Shown piece by piece: positions 1 through 6,526 of a stretch of 9,145 nucleotides of DNA. Positions within the stretch are counted from its first letter, which is position 1, and every line of letters begins with the position of its first letter. The notes under the pieces were generated by a model. It searched no databases. It was not told where the DNA came from and saw only the letters and a program-made list of their open reading frames with translations. The DNA comes from an uncultured Clostridia bacterium (lineage in GTDB: Bacteria; Bacillota; Clostridia; TANB77; CAG-508): positions 1-9,145 of the forward strand of contig CANQHH010000046.1 in assembly GCA_947623615.1 (NCBI GenBank). Reading direction: 5' to 3'. The position numbers and the translations under genes are program-made.

Positions 1-456
1 TTTTTCAATATTTCTAACTTGCATTATATAATTCGATATACTTGTCCATATATGTGGGTTAACTTCATCATTATTTTGTATAACATTTGTGATATCTTCA
101 CTTGAATTTATAATTTTTATATTTTTATTTACACTAGATACTTTTTCCATAAAATTCTCTAATCCAAGTCCATTTTCTATAAATACATCCGCTTTTTCTA
201 TTTTTTTCATATCCTCTGTAGATATAGTATAGTTATGTATACATCCTGTATTTACATCTGCCATATTTGCAAGTTCTATATTATTTGCCCCCTCTGTTAT
301 ATTGGCTGCCATAATATAAATCGGATAAAAAGATGTTACAATTTTAAATTTTCCATCATCTACATTATTTGAATTATTTTTACTAATTATAAAAAATGCT
401 CCAATTATACCAATTATCACAATTGCAATAACAACATATTTAATGTATCTTTTCAA
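1..456 (-). CDS. Metal ABC transporter substrate-binding protein, ZnuA/TroA-like (partial, C-terminus outside window)
   Basis: The first 152 codons are present and the frame stays open at the left edge. The protein should be an extracellular zinc- or manganese-binding receptor for an ABC importer. Residues 7-25 are a hydrophobic N-terminal segment with no lipobox cysteine, so it looks membrane-anchored rather than a lipoprotein. The cluster A1 fold begins with TSFYPIYIMAANIT (41-54). His74 in TGCIHNYT and His135 in NPHIW fall where the family places metal-ligand histidines. The start is TTG at 454-456, chosen because AGGAGGGGAG lies just upstream and there is no ATG at that spot. It has its own promoter (486-514). 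The permease and ATPase genes would be expected beyond position 1. Family assignment is confident; the metal is not determined. No obvious Zur or MntR box was seen in the upstream gap. Confidence 0.82.
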   Translation of the reverse strand, partial: MKRYIKYVVIAIVIIGIIGAFFIISKNNSNNVDDGKFKIVTSFYPIYIMAANITEGANNIELANMADVNTGCIHNYTISTEDMKKIEKADVFIENGLGLENFMEKVSSVNKNIKIINSSEDITNVIQNNDEVNPHIWTSISNYIMQVRNIEK

Positions 457-485
457 AGCTCTCCCCTCCTTTAAACATATTTATT

Positions 486-514
486 ATAATACCATTTTTT
501 CCCTTATTTTTCAA
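486..514 (-). promoter_or_regulatory. Predicted SigA promoter for the metal-binding protein gene
   Basis: Read on the minus strand, a -35 TTGAAA (509-514) and a -10 TATTAT (486-491) are separated by exactly 17 bases. An overlapping TATAAT lies 3 bases further downstream. The promoter sits in the 77-base gap after the phospholipase gene, so the transporter gene can be transcribed independently. No strong terminator was seen in this gap, so read-through from upstream is also possible. Confidence 0.6.
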
Positions 515-533
515 GTTTTTCACTATCAAAATT

Positions 534-1388
534 TTATTTTCCCAAACATTTCTTTATTTCATCTATATTCTTTATCACAGCTTCATATCCATACTCAAAA
601 CACTTATCTAATTTATTTATATCAAGTAGTCCTACTTTATCAGTTGATACATTTAATACATAATCACTTTTTTCTAAATTTTCTTCAGAAATCTTATTTC
701 CCATTATATCTATTGTTTTCATTACTATATCCATTATATTGCTATTTTCATCTATTGGATCTGCATCAAACTTTACTGCTAATATTTTATCCGCTCCCTG
801 CTTTCTAACTTCATTTACTGGTACATTATTTAATGCTCCTCCATCCATAAATGCATGCTTCTCTATATTACATAAATCAAACACAGCTGGAAAACTGCTA
901 CTTGCTCTAACAGCCTTTCCAACACTTATGTCTGTTATATAATGGCTTTTATCTTCTTCACTAGGTAAAATATTTGTAAATATATACTCCTTTGATTGCA
1001 TTATATCTACAGATGGAATTACAATTGGCATCTTGATATCTTTTATATTTTCTACTCCCTTTTGCATAGCCAAATCATTATATACCTCTTCTATACTATC
1101 TCCATTTCTTATTCCCTTTATTGTAGACATTTTCTTATTCATAAATGAATGTAGTCCCGAAATAATAGGTACAACATTTGCACCTATTATCTTTTTTGCA
1201 TTCTTCCTAAATAACATATATATTTCTTCTGGCGAATACCCAATCGCATACAATGTAGCAACCATACTACCAGCACTTGTTCCCCCTATTATATCTACAT
1301 ATATTCCATTACTTTCCAATGCTTGCAACACTCCAGCATGTGCTATTCCTCTAATTCCTCCACCTGATAACGCTATACCTATTTTCAC
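534..1388 (-). CDS. Patatin-like phospholipase (RssA-type serine hydrolase)
   Basis: This 284-residue protein is a compact bacterial patatin-family acyl hydrolase, expected to cleave fatty acyl esters of lipids with a Ser-Asp dyad. The oxyanion-hole loop GGGIRG is at 9-14. The nucleophile elbow GTSAG places the catalytic Ser at residue 38. The DGG motif gives the catalytic Asp182. All three landmarks are intact, so it is probably active. There is no signal peptide or membrane segment, suggesting a cytoplasmic or membrane-surface enzyme. The length is typical of the short RssA-like group. The start is GTG at 1386-1388, preceded by AAGGAG at a good distance. It lies after the rpsR terminator, so it is probably its own unit; a TATAAT at 1410-1415 is the only promoter-like element nearby and lacks a good -35. 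Natural substrate is unknown. Confidence 0.9.
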   Translation of the reverse strand: MKIGIALSGGGIRGIAHAGVLQALESNGIYVDIIGGTSAGSMVATLYAIGYSPEEIYMLFRKNAKKIIGANVVPIISGLHSFMNKKMSTIKGIRNGDSIEEVYNDLAMQKGVENIKDIKMPIVIPSVDIMQSKEYIFTNILPSEEDKSHYITDISVGKAVRASSSFPAVFDLCNIEKHAFMDGGALNNVPVNEVRKQGADKILAVKFDADPIDENSNIMDIVMKTIDIMGNKISEENLEKSDYVLNVSTDKVGLLDINKLDKCFEYGYEAVIKNIDEIKKCLGK

Positions 1389-1462
1389 TAAAAACCACTC
1401 CTTGTAAATATTATATGTATATTATTTGCAATTTGTTGGTTGTTTAATCATTTCTGAGCAAT

Positions 1463-1506
1463 AAAAAAGAGAATATAAACCATAGCAGTTAATATTCTCA
1501 TTTTTT
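1463..1506 (-). terminator. Intrinsic terminator of the rpsF-ssb-rpsR operon (bidirectional shape)
   Basis: An 8-bp perfect stem pairs 1469-1476 (GAGAATAT on the plus strand) with 1492-1499 around a 15-base loop. Read on the minus strand it is followed by TTTTTTAT, and it lies within 50 bases of the rpsR stop codon. On the plus strand it is also followed by a T-run at 1501-1506, so it could work in both directions, though no plus-strand gene is seen. Confidence 0.75.
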
Positions 1507-1512
1507 ATTTTA

Positions 1513-1794
1513 CTATTCAGCTGTATAAGGTAATACGGCAATTTGTCTTGCTCTTTTTACTGTTAAAGTAATATCTCTTTGATGTTTTGCACAAGCTCCT
1601 GTTGCTCTTCTAGGTAATATTTTTCCCTTATCATTAATAAATTTTCTTAATTGATCTGCATTTTTATAATCTAAAACTAAATTTTTATCTGCACATAATG
1701 GGCATACTTTTTTTCTCATTTTTCTAAATTTTGGATTATAATTATCATCTTGAACTTTATTGTTATTTTTCTTATTCTTTTTATTGTCTGCCAT
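1513..1794 (-). CDS. rpsR: Small ribosomal subunit protein bS18, zinc-ribbon (C+) type
   Basis: This is a 93-residue 30S platform protein that binds 16S rRNA together with S6. The conserved core includes DYKNADQLRKFI, GKILPRRATG and the C-terminal RARQIAVLPY. Cys31-x2-Cys34 (CPLC) and Cys68-x2-His71 (CAKH) form a potential four-ligand zinc site; many homologues, such as that of Bacillus subtilis, have lost these residues. The N-terminal 30 residues are a Lys/Asn-rich, probably disordered extension. ATG at 1792-1794 is preceded by AAGGGGGGAAG. It is the last gene of the rpsF-ssb-rpsR operon, 20 bases after ssb, and is followed by a hairpin terminator. Confidence 0.97.
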   Translation of the reverse strand: MADNKKNKKNNNKVQDDNYNPKFRKMRKKVCPLCADKNLVLDYKNADQLRKFINDKGKILPRRATGACAKHQRDITLTVKRARQIAVLPYTAE

Positions 1795-1814
1795 TTATCT
1801 TCCCCCCTTATATC

Positions 1815-2243
1815 TTAAAATGGTAGGTCATCTCCTGAAGATATTTCAAAATCAGAATTTGTATCATTCGCAGTTGGCATAGCTCCAAATGTAGCATCAA
1901 AGTTATTTGTATTTTCTGAGTCTCTTCTTCCTTCAGCAAAATGTGCTTCCTCTGCTACTACCTCTGTTACATAATGTTTTTGTCCTTGCTCATCATCCCA
2001 ATTTCTTGTTTGTATTCTTCCAGTTATTGCAACTTGTTGACCTTTTTTATAATATTTACTACAAAATTCTCCTAATTTTCCCCAAGCAACGATATTTATG
2101 AAATCTGCTTGTCTTTCTTCGCCTTGTCTTACGAATCTTCTATTTACTGCTAATGTAAATGAAGCAACTAATGTATTAGTTGTTTGTGTATACCTTACTT
2201 CTGGATCTCTTGTTAATCTTCCCATCAAAATTACTTTGTTCAT
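1815..2243 (-). CDS. ssb: Single-stranded DNA-binding protein
   Basis: This 142-residue protein coats single-stranded DNA during replication, repair and recombination and recruits partner proteins. Residues 1 to about 105 form the OB-fold, starting MNKVILMGRLTRDPEVRYT and including NRRFVRQGEERQADFINIVAWGKLGEFCSKY across two adjoining stretches. A short Asn/Thr-rich linker follows, and the chain ends with the canonical acidic interaction tip DDLPF (138-142). The linker is short compared with many SSBs. ATG at 2241-2243 has a modest GGTAAGGTG ribosome site. The position between rpsF and rpsR is the standard bacterial arrangement and indicates the main housekeeping SSB, not a plasmid or phage copy. 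Confidence 0.97.
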   Translation of the reverse strand: MNKVILMGRLTRDPEVRYTQTTNTLVASFTLAVNRRFVRQGEERQADFINIVAWGKLGEFCSKYYKKGQQVAITGRIQTRNWDDEQGQKHYVTEVVAEEAHFAEGRRDSENTNNFDATFGAMPTANDTNSDFEISSGDDLPF

Positions 2244-2281
2244 ATTTTACACCTTACCTTTCTTATGTAAAGGCCCCCGAA

Positions 2282-2560
2282 TTATTTTCTTATTACTATG
2301 AATTTTATTACTTCATCTGTAATTCTGTAATTTCTTTCTAACTCTGCAATTAAGTTTGGATTAGCTTCAAAATGAAATACAACATAATATCCTTCTTTAT
2401 TTTTGTTAATTTCATATGCTAATTTCTTTTTGCCTAATTCATCAACGTTTTCTACTTTTCCGTCATTATTAATTATAGTTGTGAATTTTTCTATTAAACC
2501 TTTCATAGAATTTTCATCAACATTTGGATTAACAATAACAACACTTTCGTAATTATTCAT
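2282..2560 (-). CDS. rpsF: Small ribosomal subunit protein bS6
   Basis: This 92-residue protein is a 30S platform component that assembles as a heterodimer with S18, encoded two genes downstream. Typical family features are the N-terminal MNNYESVVIVNP strand, the DELGKKKLAYEINKNKEGYY segment and the C-terminal ERNYRITDEVIKFIVIRK-type ending. The length is normal for the family. ATG at 2558-2560 is preceded by the strong site AAGGAGGTGA. It opens the rpsF-ssb-rpsR operon and is served by the promoter at 2648-2676, giving a leader of roughly 80 bases that contains two possible hairpins. Confidence 0.97.
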   Translation of the reverse strand: MNNYESVVIVNPNVDENSMKGLIEKFTTIINNDGKVENVDELGKKKLAYEINKNKEGYYVVFHFEANPNLIAELERNYRITDEVIKFIVIRK

Positions 2561-2587
2561 TATCCTTCACCTCCTTATGGATATATA

Positions 2588-2608
2588 ACCTGCAATTTAT
2601 TTGCAAGT
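2588..2608 (-). promoter_or_regulatory. Hairpin in the rpsF leader, close to the ribosome site
   Basis: On the minus strand ACTTGCAA and TTGCAGGT pair over 8 positions (one G-T wobble) around a 5-base loop. The hairpin ends about 17 bases before the AAGGAGGTGA ribosome site. Ribosomal protein operons are often controlled by leader structures of this kind. I did not see the CCG-bulge feature known from S6:S18-binding leaders, so a specific regulator cannot be named. Confidence 0.4.
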
Positions 2609-2613
2609 AAGGA

Positions 2614-2636
2614 AAAAAATAGTAACACTATTTTTT
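2614..2636 (-). promoter_or_regulatory. AT-rich hairpin early in the rpsF leader, possible attenuator
   Basis: A perfect 10-bp inverted repeat (2614-2623 with 2627-2636, 3-base loop) is A/U-rich with only one G-C pair. On the minus strand its 3' arm runs into a T-run, giving a weak terminator shape within about 10 bases of the predicted start site. Its 3' arm can also pair with an overlapping upstream copy (2643-2653), but most of that copy lies in the -10 box and so probably is not transcribed. Confidence 0.35.
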
Positions 2637-2647
2637 CAAGCGTTACT

Positions 2648-2676
2648 ATTTTATCACGTTTTTTTAGTATTTGCAA
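2648..2676 (-). promoter_or_regulatory. Predicted SigA promoter of the rpsF-ssb-rpsR operon
   Basis: Read on the minus strand, a -35 TTGCAA (2671-2676) is followed after exactly 17 bases by a -10 TAAAAT (2648-2653). Transcription would start near 2641, about 80 bases before the rpsF start codon. It lies just downstream of the HD gene terminator, so the ribosomal operon does not depend on the HD gene for transcription. Confidence 0.65.
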
Positions 2677-2718
2677 GCTTTTTTTGAATATCCAAATATC
2701 TGTACGAATAACTGCCAC

Positions 2719-2748
2719 AAAAACTCCGCAAGTAAACTTGCGGAGTTT
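2719..2748 (-). terminator. Strong intrinsic terminator after the HD-domain gene
   Basis: A perfect 12-bp stem pairs 2721-2732 (AAACTCCGCAAG) with 2737-2748 around a 4-base loop. Half of its pairs are G-C, and on the minus strand it is followed by a short T-run (GTTTTTG). It lies about 75 bases after the HD stop codon and before the rpsF promoter, insulating the two units. Confidence 0.75.
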
Positions 2749-2750
2749 CC

Positions 2751-2815
2751 GTCCCCCTGTAAGCATCGGGGACTGTTCTTTGTTTCCCTGACCCCAATCG
2801 GGCGCGAAGGGAAAC
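2751..2815. repeat. REP-like palindromic patch downstream of the HD gene
   Basis: Two further inverted repeats lie side by side. GTCCCC (2751-2756) pairs with GGGGAC (2768-2773). GTTTCCC (2782-2788) pairs with GGGAAAC (2809-2815), with a nested CCC (2793-2795)/GGG (2800-2802) inside. The patch is much richer in G and C than the surrounding genome. The GGGGACTGTTCTTTG-type wording resembles dispersed palindromic repeats that I recall from Firmicute genomes, where some are associated with IS200-like transposases. That link is from memory and cannot be confirmed within one window. Confidence 0.45.
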
Positions 2816-2822
2816 TTTTTTC

Positions 2823-3707
2823 CTATTTGCCGAGGCTGATTTTTTCGGAGATGAACCCCTTTACCTCATCTCTTATGAAGTAAAGTTTCTTCAGCTCCTC
2901 TTCGTCTTCGGTCAATACCAGAACCGGTGCCATATAAGCATCGACCCATGATATGTCCTGTAACCAAGACAACAATCGCATATCCGTTACATCGAACGGA
3001 AATGCTACGTGCTTAAGCCAATGATCTTTGTAACCAAACGGCTTAGCCGCCTGGTTTACCAGACGATGCTCCTTAAAGGATTCCATCGTGTGGTTTGCCA
3101 TTGGAGACTCCGCGATCTGGGAGAAACTTGCTCCTACCGTGGTCTCCATCGGCGTCCACAGGAAGAAGCTGAATATGTCCCATTTGTCCGCTGTGCGGAT
3201 TGCAGAGACAAGCTCTGCTTCAAATGGGGACGACAATTCAATCCCTTTCTCAGCACACGTCTTCTCCACGTCTAACACACCATGGAGACGAATCCCCTTT
3301 TCCAGAGGAACATAAAGTTCCTCTGGAACGTCGAAAATCTTTATTTTTTTTGAGGTTCCGAAGAGCATGTTGGCACCCGCATCAGGGTGACCAACCTTCA
3401 CATCTGCGAAGGTCCCCTTCAGAATGTCTGTTATACGACCAAAGTCGTGTAACAGACCTAACCAAAAGAAGGCTTCTGCCTTCTCGTCGTCTGCCATCTC
3501 CAGCATCCGAGAGGTTACACCATAAGTATGGTGCAACTTATGATTCGACATTTCCCTCTGTTGCGGAGTCATGTCGAATTCCTCGTAGAAGGAGCGGTAT
3601 TCCTTCAGTCCAGATACCGCCGCTTCAATTCTATCAGCGGTAAGCTTCTCTCCGATTTTTCTTTCGAGGTTTTTCTGTGCAACCTCAATCATTTTTTCAA
3701 TGTCCAT
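2823..3707 (-). CDS. HD-domain metal-dependent phosphohydrolase family protein, probably horizontally acquired
   Basis: This 294-residue protein carries an HD superfamily metal site. His59/His60 (LHHTYGVTSRM), His87-Asp88 in LLHDFGRITDI and Asp174 in IRTADKWDIF match the H...HD...D pattern. His107 (GHPDAGANMLF) and His142 (IRLHG) are plausible additional ligands. HD enzymes hydrolyse nucleotides or other phosphoesters; the substrate here is unknown. No GYP motif, RelA synthetase domain or membrane segment is seen. ATG at 3705-3707 was chosen because AGAAAGGAAAAAG precedes it; the frame opens 13 codons earlier at 3746, but without a ribosome site. GC is far above the neighbours: two hand-counted 60-base lines give 28 and 32 G/C, against 15 and 22 in two valS lines. 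It has a consensus promoter, palindromes and a terminator of its own, so it forms a one-gene unit between valS and rpsF. Confidence 0.85.
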   Translation of the reverse strand: MDIEKMIEVAQKNLERKIGEKLTADRIEAAVSGLKEYRSFYEEFDMTPQQREMSNHKLHHTYGVTSRMLEMADDEKAEAFFWLGLLHDFGRITDILKGTFADVKVGHPDAGANMLFGTSKKIKIFDVPEELYVPLEKGIRLHGVLDVEKTCAEKGIELSSPFEAELVSAIRTADKWDIFSFFLWTPMETTVGASFSQIAESPMANHTMESFKEHRLVNQAAKPFGYKDHWLKHVAFPFDVTDMRLLSWLQDISWVDAYMAPVLVLTEDEEELKKLYFIRDEVKGFISEKISLGK

Positions 3708-3756
3708 CTTTTTCCTTTCTGCCTTTTGTCGGCAAATAAGATACATTAACTAATAT

Positions 3757-3771
3757 TCGTACCATGTACGA
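3757..3771. promoter_or_regulatory. Palindromic operator candidate over the HD gene start site
   Basis: TCGTAC and GTACGA form a perfect 6-bp inverted repeat with a 3-base centre, placed from about +2 to +16 of the predicted transcript. The outer five bases of each arm equal those of the 15-base Zur-box consensus of Bacillus (TCGTA...TACGA), but the central TAAT/ATTA part is absent. A repressor site is plausible; the identity of the repressor is speculative. Confidence 0.4.
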
Positions 3772-3779
3772 CTACTATA

Positions 3780-3808
3780 ATTATACCATTTTCATGGTCT
3801 TATGTCAA
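3780..3808 (-). promoter_or_regulatory. Perfect-consensus SigA promoter of the HD-domain gene, embedded in the valS 3' end
   Basis: On the minus strand TTGACA (3803-3808), a 17-base spacer and TATAAT (3780-3785) match the consensus at all twelve positions. The -35 box is exactly the last two sense codons of valS (Leu-Thr), and the spacer begins with its TAA stop. The start would be near 3773, about 66 bases before the HD ATG. Confidence 0.85.
3785..3798. promoter_or_regulatory. Inverted repeat inside the HD gene promoter spacer
   Basis: ACCAT and ATGGT form a 5-bp inverted repeat with a 4-base centre, sitting between the -35 and -10 boxes and touching the last. It shares the ATGGTA half-site wording with the palindrome at 3757-3771, so the two may be bound by one repressor. 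This is inferred from position and similarity only. Confidence 0.35.
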
Positions 3809-6469
3809 CTTTACTAGCCTCTCCGTAGTCGTTTTTAACATTTCTTCGTACTTTTTCAGTTTAGCTTCTTCTTCCTCTATTTTTGCCTTTGGTGCCTTAC
3901 TTATAAATCCCTGGTTAGATAGCATTTTTTTTGCTCTTTCTACTTCTGCTTGCAATTTTTCTATTTCATTTTTCAATCTTAGTTTTTCCTGTTCAATATC
4001 TACAAGTTCCTCAAATGGTATATATACTTCAACTCCATTTAACAATATTGATATATTATCTGGTGATATATTATCTTTATTTTCTTGTAAGATTATTTCA
4101 TTTGAGAATCCAAGCTTCTCTATTATATTTTCAGATTCTTCAATCATATTTTTTATTTTTTCATTTTCTGTAACAAATATTAGTTTTGATTTTTTTGATG
4201 GATGAACATTCATGTTTGCACGTATATTACGTATACCAACAATTATTTCTTTAAGTATTTCAATTTGTTGTTCCTCCAATTCAAAACTAAATTTTTCATC
4301 ATATTCTGGCCATTTTGAAATCATTATACTTTCATCATTATTATATAATTTTGTATAAATCTCTTCTGTTATAAATGGCATTATTGGATGTAATAATTTT
4401 AAAGATATACCTAACACTCTATTTAAGGTATAAAGTGCTGCATTTCTTGTATTATTTGATTCATCATATAAACGAGGTTTTACCATTTCAATATACCAGT
4501 CACAAAACTCATTCCATATAAAATCATATATTTTTTGTGTTGCAACACCTAATTCAAAATTATCCAAGTTATAATTAATCTCTTTAATCAAATTATTTAA
4601 CTTTGATAAAATCCATTTATCTTCATAACAAAGTTCTTGAGTGTATTTGTCATCTTCAAATATTTCATCATCAATTTTGTCACTTACTTTTTCAAAACTT
4701 CCCAATACAAATTTAGAAGCATTCCATAGTTTATTTGCAAAATTCGATGCTGATTCCAATTTTTCTGGCATGTACCTTACATCATTTCCTGCTGATATTC
4801 CTAATATTAAAGAAAATCTCAAAGCATCAGTTCCATAACTGTCAATTATTTCTAATGGATCTATTCCATTTCCTAAACTTTTTGACATCTTTCTTCCTTG
4901 ACTATCTCTTACTATTCCATGTATAAATATATTTTCAAATGGTGGTTTTCCTGTATGTTCTAAACTTGAAAATATCATTCTTGCTACCCAGAAAAAGATA
5001 ATATCATATCCAGTAACTAATGTCGCTGTTGGGAAAAAGTAATCCAAATCTTCATTTTTGTTTGGCCAACCAAGTGTTGAAAATGGCCATAATGCAGAAC
5101 TAAACCATGTATCTAGTGTATCTTCATCTTGAAATACATTTCCGCTTCCACATTTTTCACATTTCGTTACTTCATCTTCAGATACATTAATATGTCCACA
5201 TTCTTTACAGTAATATGCAGGAATTCTATGTCCCCACCATAACTGTCTTGAAATACACCAATCCTGTATATTTTCCATCCAATTAAAATATATTTTATCA
5301 AATCTTTCAGGTATAAACTTAACTGTTTTATTTCTAACAATATCTATAGCCGGTTTTGCTAATGGCTCCATTTTTACAAACCACTGCTCTGATATTTTAG
5401 GTTCTATTGTATGATGACAACGATAACATTTTCCTACGTTATGAGTATAATCTTCTATTTTTACCAAAGCACCTATTTCTTCAAGTTTCTCAACAATTTT
5501 CTTTCTTGCCTCATACATATCCATTCCCTTATATTCAGGAACTAAGTCATTCATTTTAAAATCTTCATCAAATATTTCTACAAATTCCAAATTATGTTTT
5601 AATGCTGAAGCATAATCGTTTGGATCATGTGCAGGCGTTAATTTTACTGCTCCTGTTCCAAATTCTCTTTCTACAAATTCATCTGCTACAATTGGTATTT
5701 CTTTATTCATAATTGGCAATATTACAGTTTTTCCAACTAAATCTTTATATCTTTCATCTGCTGGATGCACTGCAACTCCTGTATCGCCCAACATAGTCTC
5801 TGGTCTTGTAGTTGCTACAATAATATATTTGTCCTCATCTTTTACTTTATATCTGATATGCCATAAATGTGTGCCTTCCTCTTCATACTCAACTTCTGCA
5901 TCTGAAATTGATGTCTTACAATATGGACACCAATTTATCATTCTTTGACCTTTATAAATAAGCCCTTTTTCATATAATTTCACAAAAACATGCTTTACTG
6001 CATTTGATAATCCTTCATCTAATGTAAATCTCTCTCTTGACCAATCACATGAACATCCTAACTTCTTTATCTGATTTGTAATTGTTCCTCCATATTCTTT
6101 TTTCCATTCCCACGCTTTTTCCAAAAACTTTTCTCTGCCAAGCTCTTCTTTTGTTATTCCATCTTCTGCAAGCCTTGCAACAATTTTAGCCTCTGTAGCT
6201 ATTGCTGCATGGTCTGTACCAGGAATCCAAAGAGCATTGTATCCTTTCATTCTCTTATATCTAATTAATATATCTTGTATCGTTTCATCTAAAGCATGTC
6301 CCATATGCAATTTTCCCGTTATATTTGGTGGTGGAATCACTATGGTATATGTTTTTTTATTTTTATCTTCAGATGGCTTAAAATATCCTTTTTCGTTCCA
6401 TGTACTGTATAGTCTGTCTTCAAACTCCTTTGGATTAAATTTTTCATTTAGCTTATGATTTTTACACAT
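3800..6469 (-). CDS. valS: Valine--tRNA ligase
   Basis: This 889-residue class Ia synthetase charges tRNA-Val in the cytoplasm. The HIGH-type signature HMGH is at 55-58, and the KMSKS loop is exact at 527-531. Between them lies the CP1 editing domain with ATTRPETMLGDT (about 219-230) and GTGAVKLTPAHD. Cysteine pairs 181/184, 348/351, 421/424 and 437/440 could form two zinc knuckles. The anticodon-binding helices follow, and a basic coiled-coil tRNA arm occupies roughly 825-889. The length is normal. ATG at 6467-6469 was chosen over the in-frame ATG at 6494-6496, because AAGGGGGAGAGG lies between them and the earlier codon falls in a terminator T-run. Its last codons double as the -35 box of the next gene. 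Confidence 0.97.
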   Translation of the reverse strand: MCKNHKLNEKFNPKEFEDRLYSTWNEKGYFKPSEDKNKKTYTIVIPPPNITGKLHMGHALDETIQDILIRYKRMKGYNALWIPGTDHAAIATEAKIVARLAEDGITKEELGREKFLEKAWEWKKEYGGTITNQIKKLGCSCDWSRERFTLDEGLSNAVKHVFVKLYEKGLIYKGQRMINWCPYCKTSISDAEVEYEEEGTHLWHIRYKVKDEDKYIIVATTRPETMLGDTGVAVHPADERYKDLVGKTVILPIMNKEIPIVADEFVEREFGTGAVKLTPAHDPNDYASALKHNLEFVEIFDEDFKMNDLVPEYKGMDMYEARKKIVEKLEEIGALVKIEDYTHNVGKCYRCHHTIEPKISEQWFVKMEPLAKPAIDIVRNKTVKFIPERFDKIYFNWMENIQDWCISRQLWWGHRIPAYYCKECGHINVSEDEVTKCEKCGSGNVFQDEDTLDTWFSSALWPFSTLGWPNKNEDLDYFFPTATLVTGYDIIFFWVARMIFSSLEHTGKPPFENIFIHGIVRDSQGRKMSKSLGNGIDPLEIIDSYGTDALRFSLILGISAGNDVRYMPEKLESASNFANKLWNASKFVLGSFEKVSDKIDDEIFEDDKYTQELCYEDKWILSKLNNLIKEINYNLDNFELGVATQKIYDFIWNEFCDWYIEMVKPRLYDESNNTRNAALYTLNRVLGISLKLLHPIMPFITEEIYTKLYNNDESIMISKWPEYDEKFSFELEEQQIEILKEIIVGIRNIRANMNVHPSKKSKLIFVTENEKIKNMIEESENIIEKLGFSNEIILQENKDNISPDNISILLNGVEVYIPFEELVDIEQEKLRLKNEIEKLQAEVERAKKMLSNQGFISKAPKAKIEEEEAKLKKYEEMLKTTTERLVKLT

Positions 6470-6492
6470 TTGCCTCTCCCCCTTATAATAAA

Positions 6493-6526
6493 TCAAAAAA
6501 CCTCTCCCGGCATAAGGGTGAGGTTT
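6493..6526 (-). terminator. Terminator-shaped hairpin directly in front of valS (possible attenuator)
   Basis: On the minus strand AACCTC pairs with GAGGTT and, across a single A/A mismatch, CCC pairs with GGG, closed by a 7-base loop and followed by TTTTTT. The hairpin lies 24 to 57 bases upstream of the valS ATG. There is too little space after it for a promoter, so valS transcripts must read through it, unlike a simple end-of-operon terminator. Confidence 0.65.

Noticed and set aside
443..808. 121-residue plus-strand hydrophobic open frame
   Set aside because: Leu/Phe/Tyr-rich frames like this are the usual complement of AT-rich genes; it is antisense to the phospholipase and metal-receptor genes.
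1389..1460. Complete promoter for the phospholipase gene
   Set aside because: A TATAAT exists at 1410-1415, but no acceptable -35 lies at 16-18 bases, and the resulting leader would start at the ribosome site.
2575..2766. 63-residue minus-strand open frame upstream of rpsF
   Set aside because: It runs through the HD terminator, the rpsF promoter and the rpsF leader, has no ribosome site, and its product looks random.
2782..2821. Plus-strand intrinsic terminator
   Set aside because: The stem followed by T6 has the right shape, but no plus-strand gene leads into it; it is better explained as part of the REP-like patch.
3200..3643. 147-residue plus-strand open frame, plus others at 3009-3315
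   Set aside because: Antisense shadows of the GC-richer HD gene, which has intact HD motifs; no ribosome sites or recognisable domains.
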